Virus record (IMG/VR): IMGVR_UViG_3300000553_000064
Location: 1-48,776 of that record
Origin: a virus
Strand: one strand, 5' to 3'
Length of the DNA stretch: 48,776 nt
Both the position numbers and the translations under genes were made by a program. A model generated the notes under the pieces. The model saw only the letters and a list, made by a program, of their open reading frames with translations, made no database searches and was not told where the DNA came from. Positions 1-7,647 of the stretch are shown piece by piece (position 1 is the first letter of the stretch; each line of letters begins with the position of its first letter).

Positions 1-973
1 CGAGCTTATAATAAACAGTTTTTGGTTTGGTTTTGATTACATCTATTTGTGTTATTTTACTATAATTGTAGTAAGCAGCAAAACCAGAAAGTAAAGTAAT
101 ATCAAATTGTGTTAACTTCTTTAGTCTGCTTAAATTAAGAGTGAAATGCGTTATAGAACTTGTTAAAAATATCTCCATTATATCAGGTTTAGTTAGAAAA
201 TAATAAGATATTTCTTTATGTGCTGTTGTTAATAACTGTAAAGCTTTTCCTTTCGCACCTAAAAATTGCTTATCTGAAATATCAAGTTCTTCTTTCATTT
301 TAACTTGTTTAAACTTTACATATAATAACAGTAAAAACAAATACTGGAGATTAACATATTTTAATTTACTGAGGCGTAGTTTATTAACAATTTTGTTTGT
401 TTGGATTAGGCTTGAAAGGTATTCTAACCCAAACTTATCAAAATAAAATCTAACTTTATTATTTTTAATAACAGTACAAAAACAAATCTTTGATTTTTGA
501 CTACAAATAGACCAAAAACTAACATCATCTGTAAGTATAATATATTTTTGTTTTTCTTGAACGGCTATAGAATATAAAGAAGATACTTTATTTGTTGTTT
601 CTATATAATAACTTATTATACCAGAGAAAACTTTAAACAGCTCTTTTTCAAAAATTGAAAAATCTTTTGTTGGTTTGGTTAGAAGCACCAGATTTTTTAT
701 TTCTACAAGGCGTTTAATGCTCAAAATCGGTTCGAAGATATCATCAACTGCTTGTAGCGCACGAAGCCTGTCGCTCGAGCCAACCAGGTCGGACCATTTT
801 TCGCCAAAAGAGCTACTATATTTTAGTTTGTTAGCTATTAGAGAACAGTAGTAAGTAAAATCTATTACCAGTATACTATTAGTAATATCAACCGTTGATA
901 GTAATCTTTTATTGATTTTTTTATTGTTATCTCCTAATAGGAGTTTATTTTTAGGAGAGCTGGTTATTATCAT
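1..973 (-). CDS. Hypothetical protein, 3' end outside the window
   Basis: A minus-strand reading frame is open from base 1060 down to base 1. It gives 324 residues from the first in-frame ATG at 973 and has no stop before the left edge, so the C-terminus is missing. The product is Lys/Ile/Leu/Tyr-rich with strand-like stretches (for example ILVIDFTYYCSLI and QYLFLLLLYVKF) and two near-adjacent cysteines in KICFCTV. I recognise no family. Seventeen protein-like codons upstream of the ATG (including KFKKFGTIIANINNKVY) are also open but hold no ATG/GTG/TTG, and no Shine-Dalgarno site stands before 973, so the true start is uncertain. A patch at about 700-800 (GEKWSDLVGSSDRLRALQAV) is clearly richer in G+C than the rest. 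The gene diverges from the gp32-like gene. That it is coding is well supported; its function is unknown. Confidence 0.7.
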   Translation of the reverse strand, partial: MIITSSPKNKLLLGDNNKKINKRLLSTVDITNSILVIDFTYYCSLIANKLKYSSSFGEKWSDLVGSSDRLRALQAVDDIFEPILSIKRLVEIKNLVLLTKPTKDFSIFEKELFKVFSGIISYYIETTNKVSSLYSIAVQEKQKYIILTDDVSFWSICSQKSKICFCTVIKNNKVRFYFDKFGLEYLSSLIQTNKIVNKLRLSKLKYVNLQYLFLLLLYVKFKQVKMKEELDISDKQFLGAKGKALQLLTTAHKEISYYFLTKPDIMEIFLTSSITHFTLNLSRLKKLTQFDITLLSGFAAYYNYSKITQIDVIKTKPKTVYYKL

Positions 974-1099
974 ATATACTTTATTATTTATATTAGCAAT
1001 AATCGTGCCAAACTTTTTGAACTTTTCATTTCCAGTCTGACCCGCATATCCGATATATATTTACCGAGGCGAATTAAACTTCACACGGAATTATTACTT

Positions 1100-1126
1100 A
1101 CCTGATACCAATATATCGGGTCTTTT
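1100..1126 (+). promoter_or_regulatory. Hairpin in the leader of the gp32-like gene
   Basis: ACCTGATA pairs with TATCGGGT (one G-T pair) around a 6-base loop, followed by TCTTTTG. It lies about 37 bases upstream of the gp32-like start. It could be a weak terminator or a leader structure. T4 gene 32 is autoregulated through a structured leader, but no pseudoknot partner was identified here. Confidence 0.35.
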
Positions 1127-1163
1127 GCTGGAAATCTCCAGCCTTCATATAAAGGAACGCCAA

Positions 1164-2015
1164 ATGGCAGAAATTAAGAAAACGAATTTTAATCTTTTCA
1201 AGGAAATACTCGAAAAGTCAAACCAAAAGTCAGCGAAGACTGGTCCTTATTGGTTTAAACCCTCTCCAGGAGCTACACATACTTTAAGGTTTCTACCTCT
1301 AAAGTCAAAGGATTTTGAGCTTCCTGTTGAGATTTACAATCACCATGCTGTCAATTTTCCAGACGGTAGATTTGAAAGTTTCGCTTGTCCCCAAAAGGCT
1401 GGCGATGGAAGAAAGTGCCCATTCTGTGAGTTAGCTTCCAACTCCTACAGAAAGTTTACGGCCACCGAAGACCCAGCTTATAAGGAAGCTTTTAAGCAGT
1501 TGGTAGTTAAGCAAAATTATTTGTTAGTAGGTTATGAAGTAGATAAGCTCGATACTTCTAACATCACAGAAGAGTCTGTGAAGATCGTTCGTGCCTCGTC
1601 TAAAGCTTCTATGGAAGGTATTGTTTCCATTATGAGCAAGGAAAAGGATTTCGTAGATTTTGATAGCGGTAGAAATTGTGAACTCTTGAAGCCAGCCGGT
1701 AAGGGAACTATAGTTGCTACTACTTGGCAGTTTCAGGACCCAGAACCTGCTTTTACTGGCAAAAAGGGTAAGGACATTTGGGATAAGCTAATTGAAGTAT
1801 CTCCCGATTTAACCGCAATCATTACTCCTCCTTCAGAGGAAAAGATGGCTGAACTTGTAGCTCGTTTTACAAGCCAACCAAAGGTAGATGAACCTGTTGT
1901 AAGCCCAACGGCTTCTTCTAAACCAAAGAAGCTTTCTTCGCAGGAAGCAGATAGTGAAGAGTTTAGTCCTTCTGATTTGGACACTCTTCGCGCTTCATTG
2001 AGAGACGATAACTAA
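1164..2015 (+). CDS. 32: Single-stranded DNA-binding protein, gp32-like
   Basis: This 283-residue protein should coat ssDNA during replication, recombination and repair and recruit UvsX and the replisome. The N-terminal LFKEILEKSN segment resembles the basic cooperativity region. The core carries a zinc set of H60/H61, C75, C85 and C88, with the same C-x9-C-x2-C spacing as T4 gp32 (C77, C87, C90). Aromatic and basic residues around YWFKPSPGATHTLRFLP would line the DNA cleft. The C-terminal 50 or so residues are acidic and flexible (QEADSEEFSPSDLD), as in T4, where this tail contacts other replication proteins. The start at 1164 is chosen because AAAGGA stands 7 bases upstream; an ATG 39 bases earlier has no ribosome site. 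The length (T4: 301) and the neighbouring uvsX support the call. Confidence 0.88.
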   Translation: MAEIKKTNFNLFKEILEKSNQKSAKTGPYWFKPSPGATHTLRFLPLKSKDFELPVEIYNHHAVNFPDGRFESFACPQKAGDGRKCPFCELASNSYRKFTATEDPAYKEAFKQLVVKQNYLLVGYEVDKLDTSNITEESVKIVRASSKASMEGIVSIMSKEKDFVDFDSGRNCELLKPAGKGTIVATTWQFQDPEPAFTGKKGKDIWDKLIEVSPDLTAIITPPSEEKMAELVARFTSQPKVDEPVVSPTASSKPKKLSSQEADSEEFSPSDLDTLRASLRDDN

Positions 2016-2064
2016 TCGGGAAACGGTCTAATTGTGTAAAATAATAGTTGGACCGTGTAATGGA

Positions 2065-2113
2065 GCCAGTGAGTGTGTTTCGCCTCCTTAAACACTCACT
2101 GGCCCATTTTTTT
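2065..2113 (+). terminator. Rho-independent terminator after the gp32-like gene
   Basis: GCCAGTGAGTGT (2065-2076) pairs perfectly with ACACTCACTGGC (2092-2103), extended outward by TGG/CCA across a one-base bulge, and is followed by seven T (2107-2113). It separates the gp32-like gene from uvsX. A weaker hairpin (ACGGTC 2023-2028 with GACCGT 2051-2056) lies just upstream. Confidence 0.88.
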
Positions 2114-2126
2114 AAAAGGATATAAA

Positions 2127-3284
2127 ATGGCGTATAAAAAGAAAAGTTTAACTGGTCTATCTAAAGAAGAAGAGCAATTAGCTGGAGTTTCTGGTTTAGG
2201 TGATTTGGACGGATTTAGAGCAGAACTCCGAAAAGAGTTTGGGGCTGGCACAGCCATTGATGACGATGATAACATTAGTGGTTTTATTAAAACCAATATT
2301 GATGCTCTTGATTATCTTTTAGGTGGTGGTCTACCTCAAGGTAAGATGACAGAAGTAGCAGGACGAGAAGGAACTGGCAAATCGAGTTTCGGTATTCACA
2401 TGCTTGCTAATATTCAAAGACAGGGTGGCTTAGGTGTTATTATTGATACTGAGTCGGGTGGTGTTGGTGATCGTTTTAGGTTGGAGCATTTTGGAGTTGA
2501 TCCCAAAAAGTCTATCATTACCATTGAAGATGTGGCTGAAAAAGTATTTAGTCAGATTGAAAGAGTAGCCAACCATATCGCTAAGAATAATATCAAAGCT
2601 CCATCTATGGTTATTGTCGACTCTGTTGCTGGTTTAATTGCCAAGGCAGAGCTTGAGGCTGATATGGAAACAAATTCATTTGCAACCACAGCCCGTGTAA
2701 TTTCTAAAGGTATTAAAAGAACAAAGTCTATTTGTCATGAAACAAACCTCGCCGCAATGTTTGTAAATCAGAGTCGCATCAAGATTGGTGGAATGACTAA
2801 TTCATTCACTGGCCCTGAATATACAACTCCAGGTGGCGATATGTTGAAGTTCATGGCTATTACTCGTTTGTTCTTCACGCGTGGCAAGACCCTTGGTGAT
2901 ACTAAAATGTCTGAAGGTCACATCGTTAATTGCAAGGTTATTAAATGTAAGACTTCTGGAGCAATGAACCGGGTTCTCCCTCTCAGGTTCTATTATGACC
3001 AACGAGCTTATAGCAACGCTGGTATCGTTTATGATGTTTTAAATGATGCTAAAGCCTTCCCAGGAACCGGAGCATGGAAAACTATTACCCTGCCAGACGG
3101 TACTGAAAAGAAGTTTAACTCTGATAGTACTTTTATTGAGTTATTTAATGCTTCGGAAGAGAATAGACAGCATTTCGTTAATATGATGAAGTCTTGTTTT
3201 ACCAACCTTGCTCTCAACGACAATTCAGAAACAGATACTCAGCTTCTCACAGAAGATATGGACCCAGGTTTAGGTTTGCTTTAA
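2127..3284 (+). CDS. uvsX: UvsX-like RecA-family recombinase
   Basis: A 385-residue RecA/UvsX-type strand-exchange protein (T4 UvsX: 391) that would form filaments on ssDNA with the gp32-like protein and drive recombination-dependent replication and repair. Walker A is GREGTGKS at residues 79-86. Walker B is MVIVD at 161-165, ending in the Mg-binding aspartate. The strand GLGVIIDTESG follows the P-loop helix, and VNQSRIKIGG matches the region around the RecA loop 1/2 segment. A short acidic C-terminus (DNSETDTQLLTEDMD) resembles that of UvsX. The start at 2127 has AAAAGGA 6 bases upstream and lies just after the terminator; an in-frame ATG 54 bases earlier would start inside the terminator stem and is rejected. 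Confidence 0.93.
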   Translation: MAYKKKSLTGLSKEEEQLAGVSGLGDLDGFRAELRKEFGAGTAIDDDDNISGFIKTNIDALDYLLGGGLPQGKMTEVAGREGTGKSSFGIHMLANIQRQGGLGVIIDTESGGVGDRFRLEHFGVDPKKSIITIEDVAEKVFSQIERVANHIAKNNIKAPSMVIVDSVAGLIAKAELEADMETNSFATTARVISKGIKRTKSICHETNLAAMFVNQSRIKIGGMTNSFTGPEYTTPGGDMLKFMAITRLFFTRGKTLGDTKMSEGHIVNCKVIKCKTSGAMNRVLPLRFYYDQRAYSNAGIVYDVLNDAKAFPGTGAWKTITLPDGTEKKFNSDSTFIELFNASEENRQHFVNMMKSCFTNLALNDNSETDTQLLTEDMDPGLGLL

Positions 3285-3292
3285 TTAAGTTT
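3283..3292 (+). promoter_or_regulatory. AATTAAsTT box before the 85-residue ORF
   Basis: AATTAAGTTT overlaps the uvsX stop and directly abuts the ATG at 3293. It matches the box found in front of many late genes in this window (see the finding on AATTAAsTT boxes). With no room for a leader here, it may be a chance match. Confidence 0.3.
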
Positions 3293-3550
3293 ATGCTTTA
3301 TGATCCGCCTTATCCTTTAGAGTACTTAAAAGCACATTATCCTGCTCTATTAAAAGATCCAGTTCATGTGTGGAGAGCTACTACAGGTATAGAGCTAATT
3401 CACGAAGAGCCAACAAAAGCTGAGTTAGAAAGAATTTGGGCTAATTGGAATAGAATGTCTTCTCTTCAAAAGAAATTATCTGATGAGCAATCTAAAAAGT
3501 TATTTGGTATTACTAACCACGAACATTATTTAATATTATCCAGTAATTAG
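3293..3550 (+). CDS. Small hypothetical protein downstream of uvsX
   Basis: An 85-residue acidic/basic mixed protein beginning MLYDPPYPLEYLKAHYPALL and ending HYLILSSN. The middle part (EPTKAELERIWANWNRMSSLQKKL) looks helical and amphipathic. There is no signal peptide, membrane segment or metal motif, and I do not recognise the family. It starts 8 bases after the uvsX stop, so it is probably co-transcribed with uvsX and may serve replication or recombination; that is inference from position only. The frame stays open upstream into uvsX, but the ATG at 3293 is the first start beyond the uvsX coding region. No good Shine-Dalgarno site is visible, so translational coupling to uvsX is likely. 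Transcription stops at the hairpin 20 bases downstream. Confidence 0.65.
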   Translation: MLYDPPYPLEYLKAHYPALLKDPVHVWRATTGIELIHEEPTKAELERIWANWNRMSSLQKKLSDEQSKKLFGITNHEHYLILSSN

Positions 3551-3569
3551 TATCAATATTAATAGACAT

Positions 3570-3605
3570 AAAAAGGCCCACCTTAAAACAGTGGGTCTTT
3601 TTATT
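3570..3605. terminator. Bidirectional terminator between convergent genes
   Basis: AAAAAGGCCCAC and GTGGGTCTTTTT pair around a 9-base loop with one G-T pair. Runs of A on the left and T on the right make it usable in both directions. It lies between the convergent genes ending at 3550 (+) and 3611 (-). Confidence 0.85.
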
Positions 3606-3610
3606 TATAC

Positions 3611-3901
3611 TTAGCTAATCATTGCCCGGTATAGTTTATCCAATTTTGCATAGTAAGCATCTCTTTTACTATTAAATGCATTTATTCCTTCATGACTGTT
3701 AACATCACTAAAAGAGCCGGTATATGGAAATGCGTCTTTAATGTGCTCAAATCTACCACCGCGTTTAATCAATGCGGCCATTTTCTGAATTTCGTCAAGA
3801 GAGAATAATTTTTCTGTTGCATTAATTGTATCTTGAATGGTTTCTTCTGAGACAGTTATCTTACTAGTATATAATCGTTCATCAAATGGGTCGAAGGACA
3901 T
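3611..3901 (-). CDS. Small hypothetical protein, minus strand
   Basis: A 96-residue soluble protein (MSFDPFDERLYTSKITVSEE at the start) with predicted helices through TIQDTINATEKLFSLDEIQKMAALI and a C-terminal YYAKLDKLYRAMIS. It has no cysteine pair, signal peptide or membrane segment, and the family is not recognised. It is one of the few minus-strand genes in the window and sits in its own unit between the bidirectional terminator and a shared AT-rich region with the divergent sigma-factor gene. A GAAAGA sequence about 7 bases before the ATG can serve as ribosome site. Its isolation and opposite strand suggest early or accessory expression, which is inference. Confidence 0.7.
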   Translation of the reverse strand: MSFDPFDERLYTSKITVSEETIQDTINATEKLFSLDEIQKMAALIKRGGRFEHIKDAFPYTGSFSDVNSHEGINAFNSKRDAYYAKLDKLYRAMIS

Positions 3902-3945
3902 AATAAATCTTTCACAATATAATTTAATTTATATATTTAAGCTGC

Positions 3946-3974
3946 TTGTTTTTAAATATCTTTCGATGTATTAT
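3946..3974 (+). promoter_or_regulatory. Sigma70-type promoter candidate before the gp55-like gene
   Basis: TTGTTT (3946-3951), a 17-base spacer, and TATTAT (3969-3974) place a transcription start near 3981, just ahead of the ATG at 3992. A host-type promoter would let the late sigma factor be made before late transcription begins. The region is AT-rich, so a chance match is possible. Confidence 0.45.
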
Positions 3975-3991
3975 TTAGAGACAATAGATAA

Positions 3992-4990
3992 ATGATACTA
4001 TTTGATGAGAATAATTCCGAACATAGAGAATCTGAACTTGATGAAATATTAGAAAGCTTTTCTTTTGAGGACCAACGAACAGAAGTTGAAAAAAGAAAAG
4101 ATAAAAAATATGAGTATCGTGAGATAACTTATAATAAACAAGATGTGTCTGATGTAGAGAAAAAGGCTATGGGTGAGATGATACTTATAGAACCAGATCT
4201 TAATAAGTATTCAGAGGTTTTTATAACAAGAGCTACTGCATATTATCCAGAACTTCTTGAAGGTTTTGAATTAAAAAAGAAACGCGGAAAGAAATCAAAT
4301 ATTTACTTTATTGAAGCTGTTGGAAGGCATTTATGGGAAAAATGGAATGCTAATAAAACTCCAGAAAATCAAAACGATTTTGTGGCATATCTTTACACGA
4401 TTATTGATGGTGTTATATTTAAGTATGGTCGTCATAAGCATGGGATATCTTACGGTGAGATATTTCAAGGTGCTGTTATCAAGCTCATCCAAGCCATGGA
4501 TAAGTTTGACCCTCAAAGAGTAGTCGGCCACGACGAAAAAAATCGTCCTATATATGCCAGGGTATACACATATTTTACAATGATACTTAACTATGGCATA
4601 ACAACTATAACAATGGCCCACGGCTATGATAAGATACATAATATGTCTTATGATGCCATGGGTCGTGCTGTTGAAGGAGATAAACAATTTGTAAGTGATG
4701 CTGCTATGGTATTTCAGGAGTTTTTAATCTTTTTGAATGCTTTTAAGGATTATGAAGACTTAACAGAAATAGATAGAAAGATATTATATAAATTGTATAG
4801 TATTTTAGAAAACGGCGAAGATTTACATAAGATAGCTAATAATTTAATATATACATTACAAACAGAATGTCAAGTAAAATCAAAAGAAGTTTTAGCTACT
4901 ATGATAAAAATGAGAGAGGCTTTTGGGCCTCTCAATATATTTTCATCTAAATTATTATTAACGCAAAATGATTTTGAACAAGATAATTAA
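3992..4990 (+). CDS. 55: gp55-like late-transcription sigma factor
   Basis: A 332-residue protein with a sigma region-2-like core at about residues 150-215. YGEIFQGAVIKLIQAMDKFDP parallels the D-x2-Q-x3-GL-x3-A-x2-FD pattern of sigma region 2.1/2.2, followed by YARVYTYFTMILNYGITT, which parallels the F-x-T-YA-x2-WI-x4 pattern of regions 2.3/2.4. It would direct host RNA polymerase to phage late promoters. T4 gp55 has 185 residues; this protein has an added highly charged N-terminus (about 60 residues with DQRTEVEKRKDKKYEYRE) and a longer C-terminal helical part (DLTEIDRKILYKLYSILENGEDLHKIANN) that could act as a region 3/4 substitute. The position between uvsX and the terminase genes, under its own promoter candidate, fits. 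The family call is from pattern, not from a database match. Confidence 0.68.
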   Translation: MILFDENNSEHRESELDEILESFSFEDQRTEVEKRKDKKYEYREITYNKQDVSDVEKKAMGEMILIEPDLNKYSEVFITRATAYYPELLEGFELKKKRGKKSNIYFIEAVGRHLWEKWNANKTPENQNDFVAYLYTIIDGVIFKYGRHKHGISYGEIFQGAVIKLIQAMDKFDPQRVVGHDEKNRPIYARVYTYFTMILNYGITTITMAHGYDKIHNMSYDAMGRAVEGDKQFVSDAAMVFQEFLIFLNAFKDYEDLTEIDRKILYKLYSILENGEDLHKIANNLIYTLQTECQVKSKEVLATMIKMREAFGPLNIFSSKLLLTQNDFEQDN

Positions 4991-5065
4991 ATGTACAGTA
5001 AGCCTTGTAGTGGTTGTGCTGTTATTAAAAACGTGAGTTTTTCAACTCATAATACATGTATAATA

Positions 5066-5086
5066 GAGGGCTTTCGGGCCCTTTAT
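5066..5086 (+). terminator. Terminator between the gp55-like gene and gp16
   Basis: AGGGC (5067-5071) and GCCCT (5078-5082) pair around a TTTCGG loop, followed by TTATTATTTATT. It ends the sigma-factor unit ahead of the packaging/head operon. Confidence 0.72.
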
Positions 5087-5097
5087 TATTTATTAAG

Positions 5098-5114
5098 AAA
5101 TAAGTTATAATAAG
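5098..5114 (+). promoter_or_regulatory. AATTAAsTT-type box upstream of gp16
   Basis: AAATAAGTTATAATAAG lies directly after the terminator and 10 bases before the gp16 ATG, where a promoter for the packaging operon is expected. It shares TTATAATAA with the box at 14331. Confidence 0.45.
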
Positions 5115-5123
5115 AGCCTTTAC

Positions 5124-5627
5124 ATGAACCAATTAAATAAACGCGAAAATATGAATCCAATAGTCCAAAAAATTGATGGACTTGTAATGGATGAGTCTGA
5201 AAAGCTTATAAAAGAATTAGATGATGTAGCAGAACTTTATTCGGGACTAATAGATATTCAACGAGATAGAATGATACAATCAACAGATGCTTCATTTCCT
5301 ATCAGTTTAGCAAAACTCGGTGAATTACAATTACAAGCATTAAAACAAAAAAATGATATATTAAAGAACTTAACTTCATATAAGACAACAGAAGCTGCTG
5401 GAAACAAAAGAGGTGGAGATTTAAGTATTTCTGACCTTTTAAACTCCGCAGCTCTTGGTGCTGGAGTTGGGGCTAAATTAAACATGTCTGGACAACAACC
5501 AAGCCAGCCAAAACTTCTCACAGAAGATGGTGAAGTAGATATAATAGATGTTCAAGTTGAAAATACAGGTTCTAAAACCGTATCACCAGAAACAGCAGCA
5601 GATATATTAATGAAAGATTTTAAATAA
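5124..5627 (+). CDS. 16: Terminase small subunit, gp16-like
   Basis: A 167-residue mostly helical protein (T4 gp16: 164) that would form the ring which recognises concatemeric DNA and stimulates the gp17 motor. The central part (EKLIKELDDVAELYSGLIDI... FPISLAKLGELQLQALKQKNDILKNL) is heptad-like and matches the coiled-coil oligomerisation core of gp16. The C-terminus is flexible and acidic. The stop overlaps the start of the large terminase by one base (TAATG), and the gene opens the packaging operon after a terminator. The ATG at 5124 has AAGAG upstream; a second in-frame ATG at 5151 is possible. The sequence match is weak, so the call leans on length, helical pattern and the next gene. Confidence 0.78.
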   Translation: MNQLNKRENMNPIVQKIDGLVMDESEKLIKELDDVAELYSGLIDIQRDRMIQSTDASFPISLAKLGELQLQALKQKNDILKNLTSYKTTEAAGNKRGGDLSISDLLNSAALGAGVGAKLNMSGQQPSQPKLLTEDGEVDIIDVQVENTGSKTVSPETAADILMKDFK

Positions 5628-7612
5628 TGGCTAAAACCAAGTCTTTACAAGCCAAAAAGTTTATGAATAAACCGGATGACTTAACTCATAGATATTATGA
5701 GCCAGAAAGACTTGTTGCTAAATTACAAAAAGAAGGAAAGTCATCTGATGAAATACGTGAAACTCTTATTCAGTATGTTAAGGAAGAGCGTCAAAAGTGT
5801 TTTGATGACCCTGTATATTTTGCTAATAATTACGGGTTTATTATCGGCCATGGTGCTGCTGGTATTATTCCTTTCAATACAGCCCCTTATCAGGAGAGTA
5901 TTCTCAAAGGTGTTCGAAATGATAAATACTCAATAGCGGTTAAATCTCGTCAGTTAGGCGTATCTACTATTGTAATGTTTTATTGTCTATGGTATTCTAT
6001 ATTCTCACAAGGTAAGAAAACTCTAATTGTGGCCCACAAAAGAGAGTCCGCAGAAGAGTTTATTGCTAAATTAAAGACTGCGTATGAGTTTTTACCTGAG
6101 TGGCTAAAACCGGCAACAACTCTTTATAGTAAGAGTACAGTAGAGTTTGATACTAAATCTATCATTAAAGCCATAACTTCAAACCCACACGCCGCCAGAT
6201 CGTTTTCTGCTACATTATTTGTTCTTGACGAGGCCGCCTTCATTGAAAACTGCGATGAGGTGGTAAAAGCTATTTTACCAACAGTAGCTGCCGCAGATGC
6301 TAAACTTATAGCTATCTCTTCACCAAACGGCAATTCAGATTTAAACTGGTTTTATAAAACTTATACATACGCTGCCGCAAAAATGAATACGTGGACTGAT
6401 TACAACTTGCCCTATACAGTATCTCCAGTATTCACAAAAGACCCTCATTTCAGGGAACATCAAATCCAAATTGATAACGGTAATATAGATAAGTTTGAAC
6501 AGGAATATGAGTGTAGATTTGATATCAATTTAGCGTCTTTATTTAATAATAATGTATTAAAAGCTTTTAAAGTGAATGAAAACATATTAAATAAACAACT
6601 TGGTGGAATAACATATGAAGATACTTTATTTATATGGAAACTTGCTGAAACTGGTAAGAGATATATAATAGGTGTTGACTGTTCTTCTAATAAATCTTCA
6701 GCAAAGGATTATACAGCATTTCAAGTTATAGATGTTGAAACACAAGAACAAATGGCTGAATATATGGGTAAATTACCAACAGAATTGTTTGTTGATATTT
6801 TATTAAAAACAGCAAAGCATTATAATACTGCTGAGCTTGTTATAGAAGAAAATTCATATTCCCAGTTAGTTATATTCTTACTCGAACAAAAAAACTATAA
6901 AAACTTATGGATGGCTGATAATAAACAAACTCCGGGATTTAATACCAATAGAAGCAGTAGAGTGCTACTACTTGAAAAATTGATTTTATTTTATAATAAT
7001 CTACACGGTATTTCTAAACTCAAAAGCGCAAGATTAAAAGTTCAAATGGAAAACTTCTCTGCTGGACAAGCTTACGCAGATGGTAGTAGAAAAATGGAAG
7101 CATCTACTGGTAATGATGACCTTATATTAGCTCTTGCTTTAGCTGTAGTTACGCTTATTCCAAAAGAATACTTTCATAGACCAGAAATAGACCAAAATGC
7201 TTCTCTCATGGCCAGCACTGAAATGATGACAAGAACTGGAGAATACTCTGACGAATATTTAGAACATTTTTCTATTTTGATGGGCATATCTAAAACTTCA
7301 TTAGAGTCGAGATTAAAGCTTTATCATGAAATAAAATCTGGTGTTTATGAGGGTTCTGGATTAGAAGATATAAACTTTGTTCATCCTGTAGAAGAATGGG
7401 AAAGAACACAAGCAGCTGCCGATTTTCTTGGTATGAAAAATACACAAATACTATCTGATTTGGAGTTTACTAATTTTAAGAATACTACACTGCCTTTCGG
7501 TGAGCAGTATGATTTAGGAGACCCTTTTTCAGATGATTTAGAAGGTATACAAAGAGCACACAGAAACTTTTTATATGGCTCAAAAGCTAAAAGAAACAGT
7601 AGTTTTTGGTAA
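5627..7612 (+). CDS. 17: Terminase large subunit, gp17-like
   Basis: A 661-residue packaging motor and nuclease (T4 gp17: 610) that pumps DNA through the portal and cuts it. The ATPase domain has the T4-type Walker A SRQLGVST at residues 107-114, Walker B LFVLDE at 197-202 with the catalytic Glu at 202, and coupling motif SSPNG at 231-235. The RNase H-like nuclease domain begins at YIIGVD (Asp351), continues with KDYTAFQVID (Asp361), LVIEEN (Glu407/408) and ends with the acidic NDDLILALALA motif (Asp497/498). The C-terminal 100 residues extend beyond T4. It overlaps gp16 by one base, which implies coupled translation, and the portal gene follows. Confidence 0.97.
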   Translation: MAKTKSLQAKKFMNKPDDLTHRYYEPERLVAKLQKEGKSSDEIRETLIQYVKEERQKCFDDPVYFANNYGFIIGHGAAGIIPFNTAPYQESILKGVRNDKYSIAVKSRQLGVSTIVMFYCLWYSIFSQGKKTLIVAHKRESAEEFIAKLKTAYEFLPEWLKPATTLYSKSTVEFDTKSIIKAITSNPHAARSFSATLFVLDEAAFIENCDEVVKAILPTVAAADAKLIAISSPNGNSDLNWFYKTYTYAAAKMNTWTDYNLPYTVSPVFTKDPHFREHQIQIDNGNIDKFEQEYECRFDINLASLFNNNVLKAFKVNENILNKQLGGITYEDTLFIWKLAETGKRYIIGVDCSSNKSSAKDYTAFQVIDVETQEQMAEYMGKLPTELFVDILLKTAKHYNTAELVIEENSYSQLVIFLLEQKNYKNLWMADNKQTPGFNTNRSSRVLLLEKLILFYNNLHGISKLKSARLKVQMENFSAGQAYADGSRKMEASTGNDDLILALALAVVTLIPKEYFHRPEIDQNASLMASTEMMTRTGEYSDEYLEHFSILMGISKTSLESRLKLYHEIKSGVYEGSGLEDINFVHPVEEWERTQAAADFLGMKNTQILSDLEFTNFKNTTLPFGEQYDLGDPFSDDLEGIQRAHRNFLYGSKAKRNSSFW

Positions 7613-7647
7613 TATGATACACGATATGAAAGTATAGGATAATTTAA

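Noticed and set aside
983-991. TATAAATA on the minus strand, like a T4 late promoter
   Set aside because: It would start transcription at or within a few bases of the ATG at 973, leaving no leader; in AT-rich DNA this is likely chance.
4991-5110. Small + ORF of 39 codons (MYSKPCSGCAVI) after the sigma gene
   Set aside because: It has no ribosome site and reads through the terminator hairpin; its Cys pair is suggestive but not enough.
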